Notes: generated by a model not told the origin, from the letters alone. A stretch of 64,000 bases of DNA from Brachypodius melanocephalos (GCA_013398615.1 VZSR01000245.1:2155178-2219177), one strand, 5' to 3'; shown: positions 36,254-49,260, counted from the first letter of the stretch. Numbers and translations are program-made.

Positions 36254-39200
36254 AGAAGATATATTTTCAGAGGTTAAATCAGATGCACTCTGAAATTTAT
36301 CCATCTCACACTCACAGATGAAATGCTAACTAATGAGCAAGGAAGAGCAAACACTTCCTCAGTCCGATACTGACTGATGTTAGTTTATCTGAATGATAAA
36401 TTTTACACTTAACTAAAATGAAATTGATACAATTCACATTTCTGAGTATTGGCAGGTAACTGAAATGTGGCAAATAAAAATACAAAGAAAATAAAGCAAA
36501 AATGCATTAAACAAAGATTGCTCTTGGTTGCTAAAAGGTAGTTTGGCTTCAAACGTGCCTGCGAACAGAGAGCTCTAACTACAAAACAAAAAAAAAGGCA
36601 ACTAATTCTCCAAATATTGTCTTTATCCAGTTTTCTTCACAGCACATGCAGGCATATACCTGCAACAGAGATTTTGTGCTAACCTATCTATTGCTATTCC
36701 CTATGGATCTGAAACATTAACACTGACAGAGGGAAAGTTTAAAAGAAATCTAAACAGAGAGATGTTGAGCTTCATTTTTTATTATGTCTTTGTTAATTCT
36801 TGACCTTCCCCAAAAAGAATGAGAAGGAATCTGCCTACCCAAAGAGGCAATAGCTGCCAGAGGCACTGCTGGTCTCACACCTGCAATCCACATGCCAGCT
36901 ACAGCAGCACCTCTGCACACCTGCTGCAGAAGCAGCAGCTCTGCTGCCAGTGGTCCTGCAGGAGAGCTCTAGAAACTGCTTTTGCTTTGACTCCAAGCAC
37001 GTTACAATTGACTCTGCTGTGCATCTCCAAATAACCAGCATCGAGACAAGCTTTATGTGCACTAAGCTGTTTTACCACATAGATGAAAACTTGGAATAGT
37101 TTCTCTGTGGTGATCTACATCAGATTAAATAAGAGTCAGATCTGAGAAGAGAGTCTGGCAGAAAAAAAAAATCAAGAATCAAAAGACTAGCCATTGTTCA
37201 TGAAATAGAGAATATGTCCATCTCACATGTGCTAGTAAAATGTTTTAAATTTGTTCAATCATCCTCTGTAAGAAGAAAGAGATCATTTTTCTTACAGATC
37301 TCTGTTTCATCACTGCACAAGCCACCCCAGAAAGAGTACCCCTACAACTCCCCTAAATATAGGACCCTTCATACTAGCTTATAACACAGATTTTTAGTTG
37401 CTTTTTATACCAAAACTGCTAGAATTACAGCATGCACTACATTGTGTCAAACCATCATTATTCATAATTGAAAGATTTATTTAACCTCTAGTGGAAAAAT
37501 TCCTTGTGTAAGGAGTTTGGAGAGCGCACTGTGATCCTTACACTCCCAGCTCTGTTACCCTGTGCTTCCACAGAGTATCTTAAACCTCTTTCCATGCCCA
37601 TGGAACTCCTCTACATCCCACCACTCTGCAGCTCGCTACCCTGAGGGACAGTGCAAGAGCTCTGCCCATGGGAGGATGGCTCCCTTTCCAGGATGTCCCT
37701 GCTTCTGGGAACACTGCAAGCCACAAGGGCCCCCATCCCCTTGATCTACCACTGTCACTGCTCGCTGGGATATGCTATCAACAGGGACAAGCTACAGTGT
37801 TCATCCTGAAGTGGCAAATTTTACACATGCCAGCTACTTCTGTCTGGCACAACTTGAATCTTCTGCCTCGCAGAAAAAACATTACTTGGGGGCACACGTG
37901 GCTGCAAGGGACCAGTCATTCAATGCATATTTCTCCTGCAAAAGTTTCTCCAGCATCTGCACTGCTCTATGATTATCCGAATGCTATTCAATCTACCTCT
38001 AACTTGAGTTACATAAGTGTATTTGCATGTATATTGTAAGCAATTACTAAATGAGATGGGACTGCCTATGTAATCATGCCGTGACTTCCCCTTAGGGAAA
38101 CCTGGTAAAATTATGTTCCATTACATTTGTAAAATACTACCCATTAAAAGCAGGAATAAAACTTTTATGTTCATGTGAAACAAAGCACAAAACATTCTCC
38201 ACCCTTTAACTTGTATCAATTTTGATATGAAAGAAGCATTTTCCAGGCAAGAAGGGAATTTGAATTTGACTTCACTATTACGTGCTTTTGGGTTTGATTG
38301 TTTGACAGTTAAACCTTTTTCCAAAAATCTATATTTTTTTTCTTATTTTAACATTATGAAATGAGAGAACAAAACCAGTTCATCTGCCTTGAAGAAGATA
38401 GACAACAACTTTGGAACGAATTTTCCTGGGGCCTTCTTATTTGTTATAGTCTATGCCCCAGAAGAGAACAACTGTTTCTACTGTACTATTCAGAGTCTTT
38501 TACTGCTGGTCAATTCATTGTTTTAATCCATTGATGCTCTGGCAAACTTTCAAGTATGTCATGGGAGAATTTTAAAAATGAAGCATTCATTTAGAAGTCA
38601 CACAGTGGTGATATATATACAGAGCTTCAATTTAAAGCATTATTGCATACCATCCTTTTCCTTTTGTAATAATCTATTAAATGCTTTCAAGTATGGAGAA
38701 GGAATAGCAACCTGTAGATCTGAATGGAGCCCAGATGACCTATAAAATACATCCTGCCTCACTGCCTGACTAGTTCCAGCTCTCATCTCTAATGGTTACT
38801 ATTGTTATTCTACCATTCAGACAACCACACACATCAATTATACATTCTTCTGGGTCACAAATCCATTTTCTCAGGCAACATTTTTGTCTTAATGCATGAC
38901 GCTTCTTCTTCAACCTGTGACCAAAGTTGAAGGTCTCAATATTAAAACAATATTACTTTTTCTTCAACTATGTTGATAATTGGAAAAAACAGCTTCATGG
39001 AAATCGGAAGGTGCAGCTTTTTGAACTATTTAGAAGAGTGTGTTTAGACCATATATTGTCTCTTTATTACAGCAAATGTATTAGGCAGTACTTTGTGCTT
39101 TAGGTGAACATTTTTTCTTTTGTTCTATTGGTGCCTGGCAGCACAGCTATAATTAAATGTCCCCTGCCTTCTCTATTTTATGACACTTACAATTCAGTCA

Positions 39201-41854
39201 TCTTAATTGGACTTTTCCTAAGCATATAAATGGCTGGCTCAAGAAGCAAAACTTTTCTCAGTGAAGCAAACTCAAAACCTTTCACTATGTATTATCTCAG
39301 TGACTTCTTTTGAGTCTTTGGCTTATGTTTGCCTTTTTTAAAGTGATTATGATAACAATAGCTTCAGATAACTATCTGAAATAAGTCTAAGACACATCTC
39401 CAAAATTTTTTTTTTGCATATACTATTCTCACAAACAAACCACTCATTACTTCCAAAGGGGCAAAGTCATTTCAATTTCTTGGTTGACAAAAAGAACAGG
39501 GGAAGGTAACACACCACTTCCAAGGGTTTCTTGCTTATCCTGTATATTCTTAAAACTCAAAGTAAGGAATTTGGGGTAAGAGTCCTGAAGCCTCCTCAGC
39601 AAGATGTGAAGGCCAGGCCTTAGCTTTGTCCAGCCACAGGAGCCAGCAACACCCCAGAAGCAGCAGGGCCTCACCAGCAGTCCCAGGGGCTGGAGGAGCA
39701 CACCCAGCTCACCACCCCTCACTGGAGTGCAGAGCATCTGCCTCAAGGAGGCTGCTTCTAGCCATGGGCTGCCAACACCAGAGATGCCATCAGATCAGCC
39801 CAAGAGGTTCAAAACCAAGTCAGTGGAACAACCCCTGCAGCAAAACTGTTGTATTTCCATCATTTCCAAGCTCTGGTCTCAGCAGCCTTCTCAGCACAGA
39901 GCCAGTTTTGCTGGCTACAAGATTAGGCTCTTCTCCTGTAGGCACAGTGGGCTCCACAACACAATCATGGTATGTTTAATTCAAGCAAACTGACCTACTG
40001 AGAATGGATATCTGAGAGTCAGTAGATGGATAAGTACCTTGTAGTTGGATAAGTAACTCCTCAACCACGGAAAGCATCCATTCCCTGGCAGACACAAACA
40101 CCTGACAAATGGGAACAAATATGCAGATGACTACAGAAGAACAAAAATTGCTTCATTTGTATATAGACGTACACACATAAATGTTCATGTTCGTATAAAT
40201 ACACATTCCAGTACACACACACACCAGCAGGCACAAACCTAAACAGAAACCTGCTAGCTGGCTTTTTGCCTTCTGTTTCCTCCATCCAAGAGCTGCTTTC
40301 TCAGAGTAGTGTTGCAGTCAGAGGCTTGTGCACAATCATACCAGTCTGATCCTGAAGCATTCTCCTCATGTGCTCAGTCCCTGCTGCCATCCTCATTGGG
40401 CAGGTCCAGCTTAATTGTCCTAGCTCTTCCCTTTGGAGACCTACGACCTGGTGTGGCATCACCAGGCAAATCCTTTAAAAAGTATTTTCATGTTCTCTTC
40501 ATTCTTTCTGAGGTGTAACTTAGGGCAGGGGAATAATTTCTGAAGCTGACTTAAAAAACCTTGTCCTTTTCAAGCCTACATAGAGGCATAGAATGAGCTG
40601 TCTTCTTGTCCTGGTTTCTCCTTCCCCTGGATCAACCAAAGAGGACACATCTCTCTAAGGACATCAACATAAAGAGTTTGCAAGGGGTTTTACTCCCATG
40701 TCCAAACATGTACCATTTTCAGGACAAGCCAGTGTTCAACATTCAGGATCTGCATTTTCCGTGCTGCAAAATTCAAAATTCAAGGTCTTCGGGTGCTAGG
40801 GAACATGAAAAGATGGTAATAGAGCCAGTTTCAGGCACGGGGACAATATTAATTCCTAATCTCTCACCCCACTCACTCTGTGCCTTAACTCCTCCCACAT
40901 CAAGATCATTTTTAAAGAAAACCCTTGGTTTACCCTCGTGAGGAGAGAGGCAGCCTTACAGGAGAGCTGAAGTCCAAGGGATGGCCAAAGCTCTGCATTC
41001 CTGCCTTTCTCATGGTCACAGGCTTCAGGCCTTTAAAACAGCCACTGGAACCATTTAGCTTAATCCTGTTCAGACCTAGGAAAACTGACAGATAAATATT
41101 ATTTTAACATAGAGGTTTCTGGTTGGCTGGTTGATTTGTTTGTTTGTGGAGGCAAGGGGGTGTGCTAGGTTTAACTTTATTATAACTAAGCCTATATAAA
41201 TGCAAATACTGTTTTCATAGATATAATTTCATAAAGCAAAACTACCCACAATCTTTAGCAGTGAAATTCAAGTGGCAACTGTGACAAGTAAAGAAAAATG
41301 AATGCAGTTAACTTCAGCCATTCCTGCTCATCTGAAAGCTTGTGTCAGTTCCTAAATAAGCTTTTCATTTTCCCTATTCAGTCTGCTGATCTTTGTTGAT
41401 TTACAGCATGAATGAGCATGGCACACTGCAACTTGTAGAGTATATTTTTCCTAAATAATAAAACATTTATTGCAGACCCATCAAGCCTGCTAGTAGTTTT
41501 GAATTATTATTGCAATGAAGTGCCATGTTAACAATTCATTTGCATTGTTGCAGAAGACTCTGGGTTAAAACCATATGTAATTTAATCCCATTCAGGAGAG
41601 AGGACTCCCTAAAATATATCTAGAGCTGATAAATTACAATTTGATGGTATTTTTCTAATCAACTGTTTTTTAAGATGAAGCTGCCTTCATCAAGTCCATC
41701 CCACCCTTCACCTTCCCTGCTGAGCAACAGCAGCTGAGCAAACTATTTCCACATGGTGTTCTCAACAAGCTCCAGCCTCAGGCTCTTCCTCTGTCAAAAC
41801 AAGAAGAAACTACATTTAGTGGAGAGCTACAAAGATCTTATTGCTTTGGTAAGG
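36254..41854. other. Mostly AT-rich non-coding stretch
   Basis: Bases 36835-37060, 37560-37760 and 39600-39980 are GC-richer with overlapping chance frames (up to 124 codons, no recognisable motif). Bases 38500-39330 are high-complexity AT-rich and mildly conserved-element-like. A short (AC)6 run lies at about 40214-40225. No gene, RNA or element could be assigned. Confidence 0.4.
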
Positions 41855-42186
41855 AAATAATTTGTTGGGCAGAGAGTGAGGTCTGTATCTTGGTGGCTCT
41901 TGGAAGCGTCTGACTTGCAGCTTCACCATTGGTTTGGGATGGGTAACAGCCTCTGTGGAATCCTCCTATTTGAGGAGGCTGTAACCTGATTTTATGACCC
42001 AAACCCTGAGACTCCTCCCCTGGAATACCCCATAAAACCTCATGACCCTGGCCCTGCAGCTCTCTGGCTCTCAGTCCTCTCCTCACTCCCCAGCACGGGA
42101 TGGGAGGAAATAAAATGGACTCTGGTGCTTAACAAAAAAGAGACTTGTCTCATCTGTTTCCCTGTAACCTCCCTGGACACCATGGT
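41855..42186 (+). mobile_element. Endogenous retrovirus LTR fragment, family shared with 48895-49260 (copy A)
   Basis: The element has LTR signals in the right order: a TATA-like CATAAAA at 42031-42037, a polyadenylation signal AATAAA at 42109-42114 about 75 bases later, then a U5-like segment running to CTCCCTGGACACCA at about 42181. The same sequence recurs reverse-complemented at 48895-49260, with long shared stretches such as CTCCTCCCCTGGAATACCCC and AATGGACTCTGGTGCTTAAC. The two copies stop matching just after ACCATGG, so the LTR probably ends at CA with TGG as the first bases of a primer-binding site. The left boundary is uncertain: similarity fades near 41940. No viral coding sequence adjoins it. 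A short TATA to poly(A) distance suits an ERV1- or ERVK-like LTR, but class is unproven. Confidence 0.75.
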
Positions 42187-43274
42187 CACAGTTGCCCCAT
42201 GCTGCAACAGGCACCTGTGCTGTAGAGTCACTTAATATTTGCAAATGCAACTTTTTGGATGACAAGATATCAAATATTTTTTATTCTTAAGGTGTATATT
42301 GCATGTCCATGGATATAGAGGGTGGATTTTCTTTTATATTTATATTTATATATATGTATATATAAAAATAGTTGTTATTTAAAGCACATAAAGGGAGAGT
42401 TCCTTCTAAATCAGCCCTGATTTTCTCTCAGTAATGTTCCTAGAGGAAATATCTGAGTGTTTGTATCTGAGTGTTTAATAAGTTGTTGGCAAGACAAAGT
42501 TGAAAAAAAAAATACTGTAGGTTATATTTACTGGCCATTTTTTTCTTTATTTTCATTCTCAGCCACTAACTCAGCAATTCATCATTTCTATGGTTCTGTT
42601 TAACTATTCATCAGTGATCTTGGAGCAGTGAATGAAACACAGTATGTGCCAAATATTGATATTGGTAATGATAGACCAATGTATATAAGACAGAACAGTT
42701 TCAGATGGACATGCAGGACATGTCAGTGGAGAATTGAAAGGTGTTAATATATATGTGTAACAAATAGTATTGTTTGCTTAAATCTGGTTACTCACAGCAT
42801 TTCTGAAGTCTGTGTAGAGACTATGAAATTTTTCAAAGACTCTTGGGAAGCCTGTTTCTTTTAAGTTCATTTCAGACATGGGTTTGTGTTTCTCTAAATT
42901 AATGGGAAATAAGGACATACATAAAACTAAGCATGTATTAGAAAGCTGGTGGATTGAGATCATATTTCTCAGATCTTGGGTAAAACTTCCATTGTCTGAA
43001 AAGCATCTCCTTTTTAGTATTTAGAGATGCTTTAGAATAGGTTTTCACAGTGATCACCTTTGTAATCTTGTTCATCATAATGAAGAAGATCCTTAATTGA
43101 AGAAGATCCTTTCTGATAACATTTGGCTGTTCAAGATATGTTCCTAAAGCATCAAAGACTGAAGAAACTTAGAAAACACATAATAGATTGTCCTTCTTGC
43201 TTTTTTGCCAGTGTAGAATTATTTCATTGAGAACATTTATTATTATTATGTCTACTTTAGTTTTTAAATCCCAA
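42187..43274. other. AT-rich stretch with short tandem duplications
   Basis: A TA-rich segment lies at 42327-42370. TATCTGAGTGTTTG is duplicated head to tail at 42450-42477 with one difference. TGAAGAAGATCCT is repeated at 43081-43093 and 43098-43110. Otherwise I see no gene or element. Confidence 0.6.
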
Positions 43275-43650
43275 GTGAAAGCTTCCATATCTCTCCATGG
43301 GAGACTATTTCACAGGCTAATACATCTCGCTGTCAGGAAGACTTTCCCGATACTCTGTTAAGCTTAAGCTTTTTCTTTCCATTATTTCCAGTTACGTCCT
43401 TTTTCCTTGATAGATTTTACACATGTTAAATATTTATAGATTTTTTTTTCCCCTTAAGAAACCTTCTTCAGTTTATCAATATCTTTTTGGTTTTGAAAAA
43501 CCCACCTAAGACCTCCTAGGGCAGGAACTACATTTACCTTCAAGACATATGACAGTCAGATGCCACCACAGCATTTTCTCCATGTTCTCTATCTCAGGGT
43601 CCAAAGAACACAGGAGATTCCAGCTATGGGAAATCTGATAAGCAGCCTAT
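43275..43650 (-). mobile_element. Old CR1-type LINE fragment
   Basis: CR1 is the main LINE of birds and reptiles. The plus strand shows the reverse complement of the CR1 reverse-transcriptase C-terminus and flank: CATGGGAGACTATTTCACAG at about 43296-43315, then CTAATACATCTCGCTGTCAG at 43317-43336 with AGGAAGACTTTCCCGATA following, then the TCTTCAGTTTATCAATATCT segment near 43467, and a degraded CCAAAGAACACAGG...TTCCAGCTATGG near 43600-43627. On the minus strand the translation keeps fragments like IGKVFLTA and NSLPW, which correspond to the I(R/G)KxFxT and NRLP motifs near the end of CR1 ORF2, broken by stops. The copy is heavily mutated and lacks the 3' terminus, so it is an ancient, dead insertion. 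Confidence 0.72.
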
Positions 43651-46011
43651 TTTTATCAGTGATTTGAGATAAGTCCCTTTGCTTTCTTTCTAATTCTCGA
43701 AGCACAGCTCTTCTGGCCGCTGTGTGTGAGGATCCCCAACTGCTTCTTGGTTCTTAATTTCTCACCTCTTGCTGCTCTGCTTCACAGAGAGCCTGCACAC
43801 TGTTTAGTCTTACTTCTGCAGCTTGCACAAAATTCACTTCATTTTCGTTAGGTGCAACTGTTGAGGTCAGAATACTTCCCAGGAAACAGAAATCAAGAGA
43901 AAGGAGGTTGATGCTCTCCGTAAGTCCAAGGTCTGATTTGGAAGTCCTGGGTTGAATTTTAGCTCCATATTCAGGAGAAATTGAAATATGTTCATGCAGA
44001 GAAATGCAGAGAGCTGTAACAAATTTTCAGGGGGGTTACTAGTGTGGGCCAGTCCCGTGTTTGCATGGTTCAGGGTTGCAGGAAGGGGTCCAGCTCAGAG
44101 CACAGGCAGCCAATGCATTCCTGGTACTGAGAGACCTCTGCTTCTCTGCACATCCTTCCCCTCAAGGAAGCAGTTGCAGTCTCCTGCTGCATGCTGGTGG
44201 ATACTGGTGCTACATAGACCAGAACTGCAGGCAGCTGGAAAAATTGGCTTTCTTTTTAATGCAATTTTTTTTGTTATTATTAGTTATGAGTGTTCTGGCT
44301 TGCAGGAAAGGGGGAGAAATTGAAATGGCTTACACAGCTTTTGACTGTCATTTCTAGCTTGGTTTTCTAAGGAAATGCTGTTTGTCTGTCAAACTTCTTC
44401 TTTTCTGTAATTACTTTTGAACACAAGGAATGTTTTCCCAGCTGAGTTCAGTGGTGGTAGAGATCCCATCCCTCAGTGGCTTTGTATGGTGGCTTTGAAA
44501 TCAAAAGGGGCATTTTGGGTGTCCTGGCTGACGAGCATGGTGTGCACCTCACAGCATCATGACTGGGTAGCACTGGAGCAGCCCAGGAAGGTTTTGAGGA
44601 GACAATGTGGAGAAGGAGGGCATGGATAGGGAGTTTGGCCACAAGGCGGAAAGTATTGGTTTTCTGTTCAAAGTACTTGAGCCTTTCCTGAGGAGTTTTC
44701 AGGCTGTTAGATACTCAGTGCCTGTCTAATTGTTCTCCCAGAATCAATAGCTAAACTTGCATTGATTTCTCCTGACTTCACATGCTTAGGATTCCAGCTG
44801 TACTGGGGAACTTGAGATCTTGGTGTTTGACAGAGGCTTACCTGCCACAGCTGTCTAACACTTCCTGAAATATTGAGGACGGTTTCCCGAAAAGTGTGCA
44901 GGGTGGAAACACCACTCCAGGTGCCCTTGTAGCCTTTGGAGGTGCTACGACCTGCCAGGCTGCTGTTTGTCCATCCATTTTACAGAGAAAGCCTGTGCCT
45001 GCTGTTCTCGTTCCCACTTATTCCCAGGTCTGCATCCAGAATGGCCACTGGCTGCTATCCTCCTCATTTTGACTATTCCAAGGTATTTTTACTGGATATT
45101 TTAGCTGAGTTTTTCCTAAGATTATTTGCCAAAGAGAATTTTCTATTTTATTCCTTTTTATGTGTCTGATTTCTCTATGCTATGTATATATTTCTTTTTT
45201 ACTTGCAATATTTTCTAAATTCACATCTTCCACAGCTCTTGACTAGAAGATCTACTGCCTGATATATGTTAGTGCCTTTATTTCTATATTTAACTGTAGA
45301 GATTACTTTCAAATGTATTTCTGAAACAGGTATAAAGAACAATGTTTACTAGTAAGTTTCTCTTCTTTTCATTGAGAAAAGGAATAAAAAAAGAGTGATG
45401 ATTCTGCACTTCTGCTGACTACTCTGCTTGACTGATTCACAGGATATTTGATCTTAACATGCTGAAGGAGTTAAAAAAAAAAAGTGTCAAACTTTTTTTG
45501 GCACCCAGCTACAGTAGATCCTGTTAGAAGAAACATATGGCCTCACACTAACAGTGTTAAAGCACTGCTGAAGTATTGCATGCACGACATTGACAAATTT
45601 CCTCTAGGCTTTTTGTTTTCTGTGCTATTAAGCATTCAAAGTCCACTATTTCATTACCACTGATGATACAGAGAGCCTTATTGACATTCTATCCATCTGT
45701 TCATAACATGCATTATTAAATGTGAAGCAACTAGTAGGTAGGAGTGCACTTGCCAGCTGTACAATGAATTCTCAGTAGTTTGGTGCCCTCTATAAATTTT
45801 CTAGTATTCTGCCAGTTTCTCAACATAATTTGCAATGGGGATATTTTTTTTAATGTTTCACATTGTACAGAGAAAAGTTGCTTCAAAAGAATTCTTTATT
45901 TTGTTATCCCTAATGTGAAATCTTTAGATATAGTTTCAAAAAGCCCAAGAGTCTTTTAGCATACAAAGACTGTTGCTCATATCAGATCTCACTAACCACA
46001 GTTTCTAGGGG
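43651..46011. other. Non-coding stretch, nothing recognised
   Basis: Bases 43980-44640 carry two overlapping plus-strand frames of 98-111 codons and a minus-strand frame, without motifs. Bases 45180-45920 are AT-rich and high-complexity. No element could be assigned. Confidence 0.4.
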
Positions 46012-46048
46012 TTTTTTCCTTTTTTTTTTCTTTTTTTTCCCCCCCCTT
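46012..46048 (+). repeat. Polypyrimidine tract of 37 bases (T-rich then C8)
   Basis: There is no purine from 46012 to 46048. The tract is T-rich and finishes with eight C at 46039-46046 and two T. Such mirror-like homopyrimidine runs can form triplex (H-DNA). Confidence 0.85.
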
Positions 46049-48674
46049 GGAGCAAATCTGCTGCATTACCTATGAACAGGACAATGGGGCCCCAATGAGT
46101 CACCCTATTCATATACTTTTGGAACCCAGAGGAATTGGTTTGACTATTTACAGATTATAACAGTTGGTAGTTGAATGTTTTATTTTCATTCCCAGTTGGT
46201 ACAATATGTTCACAGCTGATGCTAATGGCTTGCCCATTTGATATCACATATGGTCCACTATTTGGGCCTCCTAAAGCTTTCTTTTGTGGTCAAGCTGCTT
46301 TAAAACTTGTGTATGTTTAGGTTCGTTCTGTCTGCTGGAAAGGTGAATATGAAACTCTGAAACTGGGACGTTTTAGAGTAACTCAGCAGTTCTGTTGATA
46401 AAGATTCAAAGAATTTAAGTCTAAATGTCCCATAAAAATATTTTTATATAAAAGTGCATAAAAACAAATGTCTTACAACATCATGTGAAATTCTGAAAGA
46501 AATTACCTTTCCTCTTTGTCTTTGAAGCTGTGATTGAGTTACCCTTCAGTGTATGGATACCACTGAGTATCATCAGGACTGCTTTTGCTGGGTGTTCTGT
46601 TGTATTGGAAACCAATATATACATAATTTGTATTTCTTAAATAATAATCTATATTTTCATTTGAATAATACTGTTCTGATAGTGTTTTGTGAAAAGATCT
46701 AAGAAAGCAAATTAACTTTTCCTTTGGTTTCTAGAATAACAGCATAGGAAAAGTAAACTAAAAGAATGAGGGTAAAGAAATTAGAATTACAAGCCTGTCT
46801 GAAGTTGTTCTCCTATGATACACAGTGTTTATACTGACTCTGAAATATAACTGATAAAGCCACAATCTCATAAAAAGATTATTTCCAAAACTATTGCATT
46901 ATCCTCTGAGAGCTAAAATTCTGATTTATTCGTAGGAGTAGATCATAATAGCTCTAATTCCCTGAGAAGTGGGCATTGTATGATAATTAAGCAGGGTAGT
47001 ACATTAATTGTCCTCCACTTCACCTCTAGGTGTTTAACTCCTTATCTAGTCAACCAGCAAACAATAATGCTCACTTATTTGTTCCTTAAAGTTCAAATAA
47101 TTTTTTTAACTAGGTAATTTATTTCAAATAAAGCAGAATAAACATATCCATGTGAAAGGGGCATTGAAATTGTCTTAGATTTCCATTATTTAATACCATG
47201 CAGTAGGTATGGCAGTGGTAGGATGTGGGGTTTATGGTTGTATTTTTCAGCCATGCACCTTCAGCTGAATAAGAGCAATGGGATTTTGCATGCAGGAATA
47301 TTTCTCTAACTAATGGGGCAGATTTAGCAGTTTTGCCATGTGGCTTCTGCTTTCTGGTGGCCTCTCTCTCACTGATGCCTGTTAGGAGAGCAGGTACGTG
47401 TGTGTTGGAAGCGTTGGGACATCTGGCTGCTGGTGCTGGATTAAACGAGGCATCTGGTGGTAGGACAGAGGCTCTGGCTTGCTTAGTTTCAGGGGAAATA
47501 GTGCATGTTGCTGGTTTAGAGTCAGCCCCTGGAAGGAGATTGAAATGGAGCTGAAGTAGGAGGCTTTTTCAAGTGGATAAAGTCAATATTCAACCTGGAG
47601 TGCTAGGGAAACAAAAAAACCAACTAAACCCAATGGTTTTGAAAATGAAACTAACAGATGAGAAGTAAAATTCTGCCCTCTACTATAAGCAGTTTCAGGG
47701 ACTTAGAAAGTGACAGCAAAACTTTAGCATGCTAAGATGTTCACTTGAAATGTCTTGTTAAAAAGGACTAAGGAAATCAAATTATTAATGAATTATCTCA
47801 GGAATGGACTGGGTACCTGATGATGTGGTAAAAAGTATTTGTTAGACAGGACTTGGTCAAAATTTGGTGAAATTTTGGGTACTCTGACTGTACCCAAGAG
47901 AGTTAAAGAAGTTAGTGATGTTGTCTCTCCCAGCTTAGTAGAAATGGAAGATTATGCATGAAGAATTTGGATTTATTGGACACAAATTAAATGATATTCA
48001 GTAAAGGATGTATTTCTCATAAGTAGCAAAACTAAGTGCTAGGAACTAGAAACAATGCTGTTGAAAAATTATTTTTGGGGTCTTATTAATAAATCACAAG
48101 CCCACAAGACACCAGGAGCAGTAACTTGTTTGATTGTGTCAAAACAAGAGTGTGTTACAATGCAAAAGTGGTCATCACTTGGGTATCCTGTGACATACAG
48201 CAATATTCCCAGGAGTCCATACCCATCAGATTCGGGGTGGCTAAGCCTGGTCTGAGCACACTGTCCTGGTCTGGGCAGGGTGCTGCAGCTGTGTCAGCAG
48301 CACTGGCACACAGTGACTGTGGAAGAGCAGCAGGGCACTGCAGAGACAGCCCTAGTGCTCATTGTGGAGGTGGTGTGCCTTGTGCCCTCCCTAACACCGT
48401 GCCACCATCTCCAGAGACAATCACAGCATGTCCCTGGGTGCTGGACACCATGTCCTTCCCTCTGCTGTGTTGACTGGCCTCACTGTGGCCTTGGGGCATT
48501 TGCTGCAAAGTTGCAGGATGCTCACGTAAAGGTGGGGGTTGCAGGGTATTGTCCGTGCCAAGGGGATCCTGTTGGAAAGAAGTGTTACACTGATTCCAAT
48601 CTCCAACTAAAAAAGTTAATTTCTGATTGGCACATGGAGAATTATGTACTTCCTGGAGGGTTTTTTCCCTCGTT
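46049..48674. other. Mostly AT-rich non-coding stretch, GC-richer from 48240
   Basis: Bases 46049-46300 and 46880-47120 are conserved-element-like in texture. Bases 47330-47560 and 48240-48560 are GC-richer and carry open frames up to 138 codons (48280-48696) that overlap in two plus-strand frames and have no known motif. A TGTCCTGGT start at about 48261 resembles an LTR terminus but no matching body follows. Confidence 0.4.
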
Positions 48675-48720
48675 TATTAATAATTTATTATTATAATCAT
48701 CATAATCATCATTATTGTTC
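48675..48720 (+). repeat. ATT/ATC-rich simple repeat
   Basis: Imperfect trinucleotide repeats of ATT then ATC/AAT, ending at about 48720. It borders the GC-rich segment that includes LTR copy B. Confidence 0.75.
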
Positions 48721-48894
48721 TTCTATCATCCAAAAGGTGAGAGTGCTGCAGCAGAAGCATCTCCGGGTGGTGTTTCCCTTCTCTGGGCCGGTGCAGCCGG
48801 GGTGGGTGGCGGTGTCGGGCACTGCCCTGCCCTCGGGGGCTCTTTAGCCCACCCTGGCAGCCTGTGCTCCTGTGCATCCTCACACAGAGCCTTG
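48721..48894. other. GC-rich segment adjoining LTR copy B
   Basis: Composition rises sharply relative to the AT-rich repeat on its left and matches that of the adjoining LTR. It could be the leader downstream of a 5' LTR read on the minus strand, starting from a TGG next to the LTR end. I see no gag motif or primer-binding match that I trust. Confidence 0.3.
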
Positions 48895-49260
48895 TTGTCC
48901 ATGGTGTCCAGGGAGGTCCAGCCGCCGGCAGGGAAACAGAGCAGACAAGTCTCTTTTTGGTTAAGCACCAGAGTCCATTTTATTTCCCCCCAACCCCGCC
49001 AGAGAGGGAGGAGAGGACCGAGAGCCAGACAGCCGCAGGGGTCGTGGGGTTTTATGGGGTATTCCAGGGGAGGAGTTTTAGGGTTTGGGTAATGAGATTA
49101 CAGCGTCCTCAAACGGGACCGCTCCACACGTGCCCCTCACTCTCTCAGTCATATTTTAAGTCCTTCACACACTTCCACCAGGATTTTATCCCAAAATAAC
49201 TCTCCAGATTGACAGAAACACAAAACATCTTCACTGTCAGTCACAGGAGTTTCACATAAG
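48895..49260 (-). mobile_element. Endogenous retrovirus LTR fragment (copy B, inverted relative to 41855-42186)
   Basis: Read on the minus strand this carries a TATA-like box (plus-strand TTTTATG at 49050-49056), an AATAAA signal (plus-strand TTTATT at 48979-48984) and the same U5-like end as copy A, finishing next to ACCATGG at about 48900. Similarity to copy A is strong over 48900-49110 and includes the GTTTGAGGACGCTGTAAT-like U3 segment. Copy B retains more CpG than copy A, so it may be younger or less decayed. The outer limit is uncertain: TGTGAAACTCC read on the minus strand near 49254 could be the TG start, but copy A does not support it. No intact viral gene adjoins it. Confidence 0.72.

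Noticed and set aside
41838..42265. Minus-strand open frames as genes, because similar peptides occur at 48715-49199
   Set aside because: The peptide similarity is explained by the shared LTR sequence, read antisense to the element's own transcription.
48261..48300. TGTCCTGGT start of another avian LTR
   Set aside because: Only the first few bases resemble the LTR terminus; the following sequence does not match the family body.
48280..48696. 138-codon frame as a retroviral internal gene next to LTR copy B
   Set aside because: It reads on the plus strand, opposite to the LTR, and shows no gag, pol or env motif.
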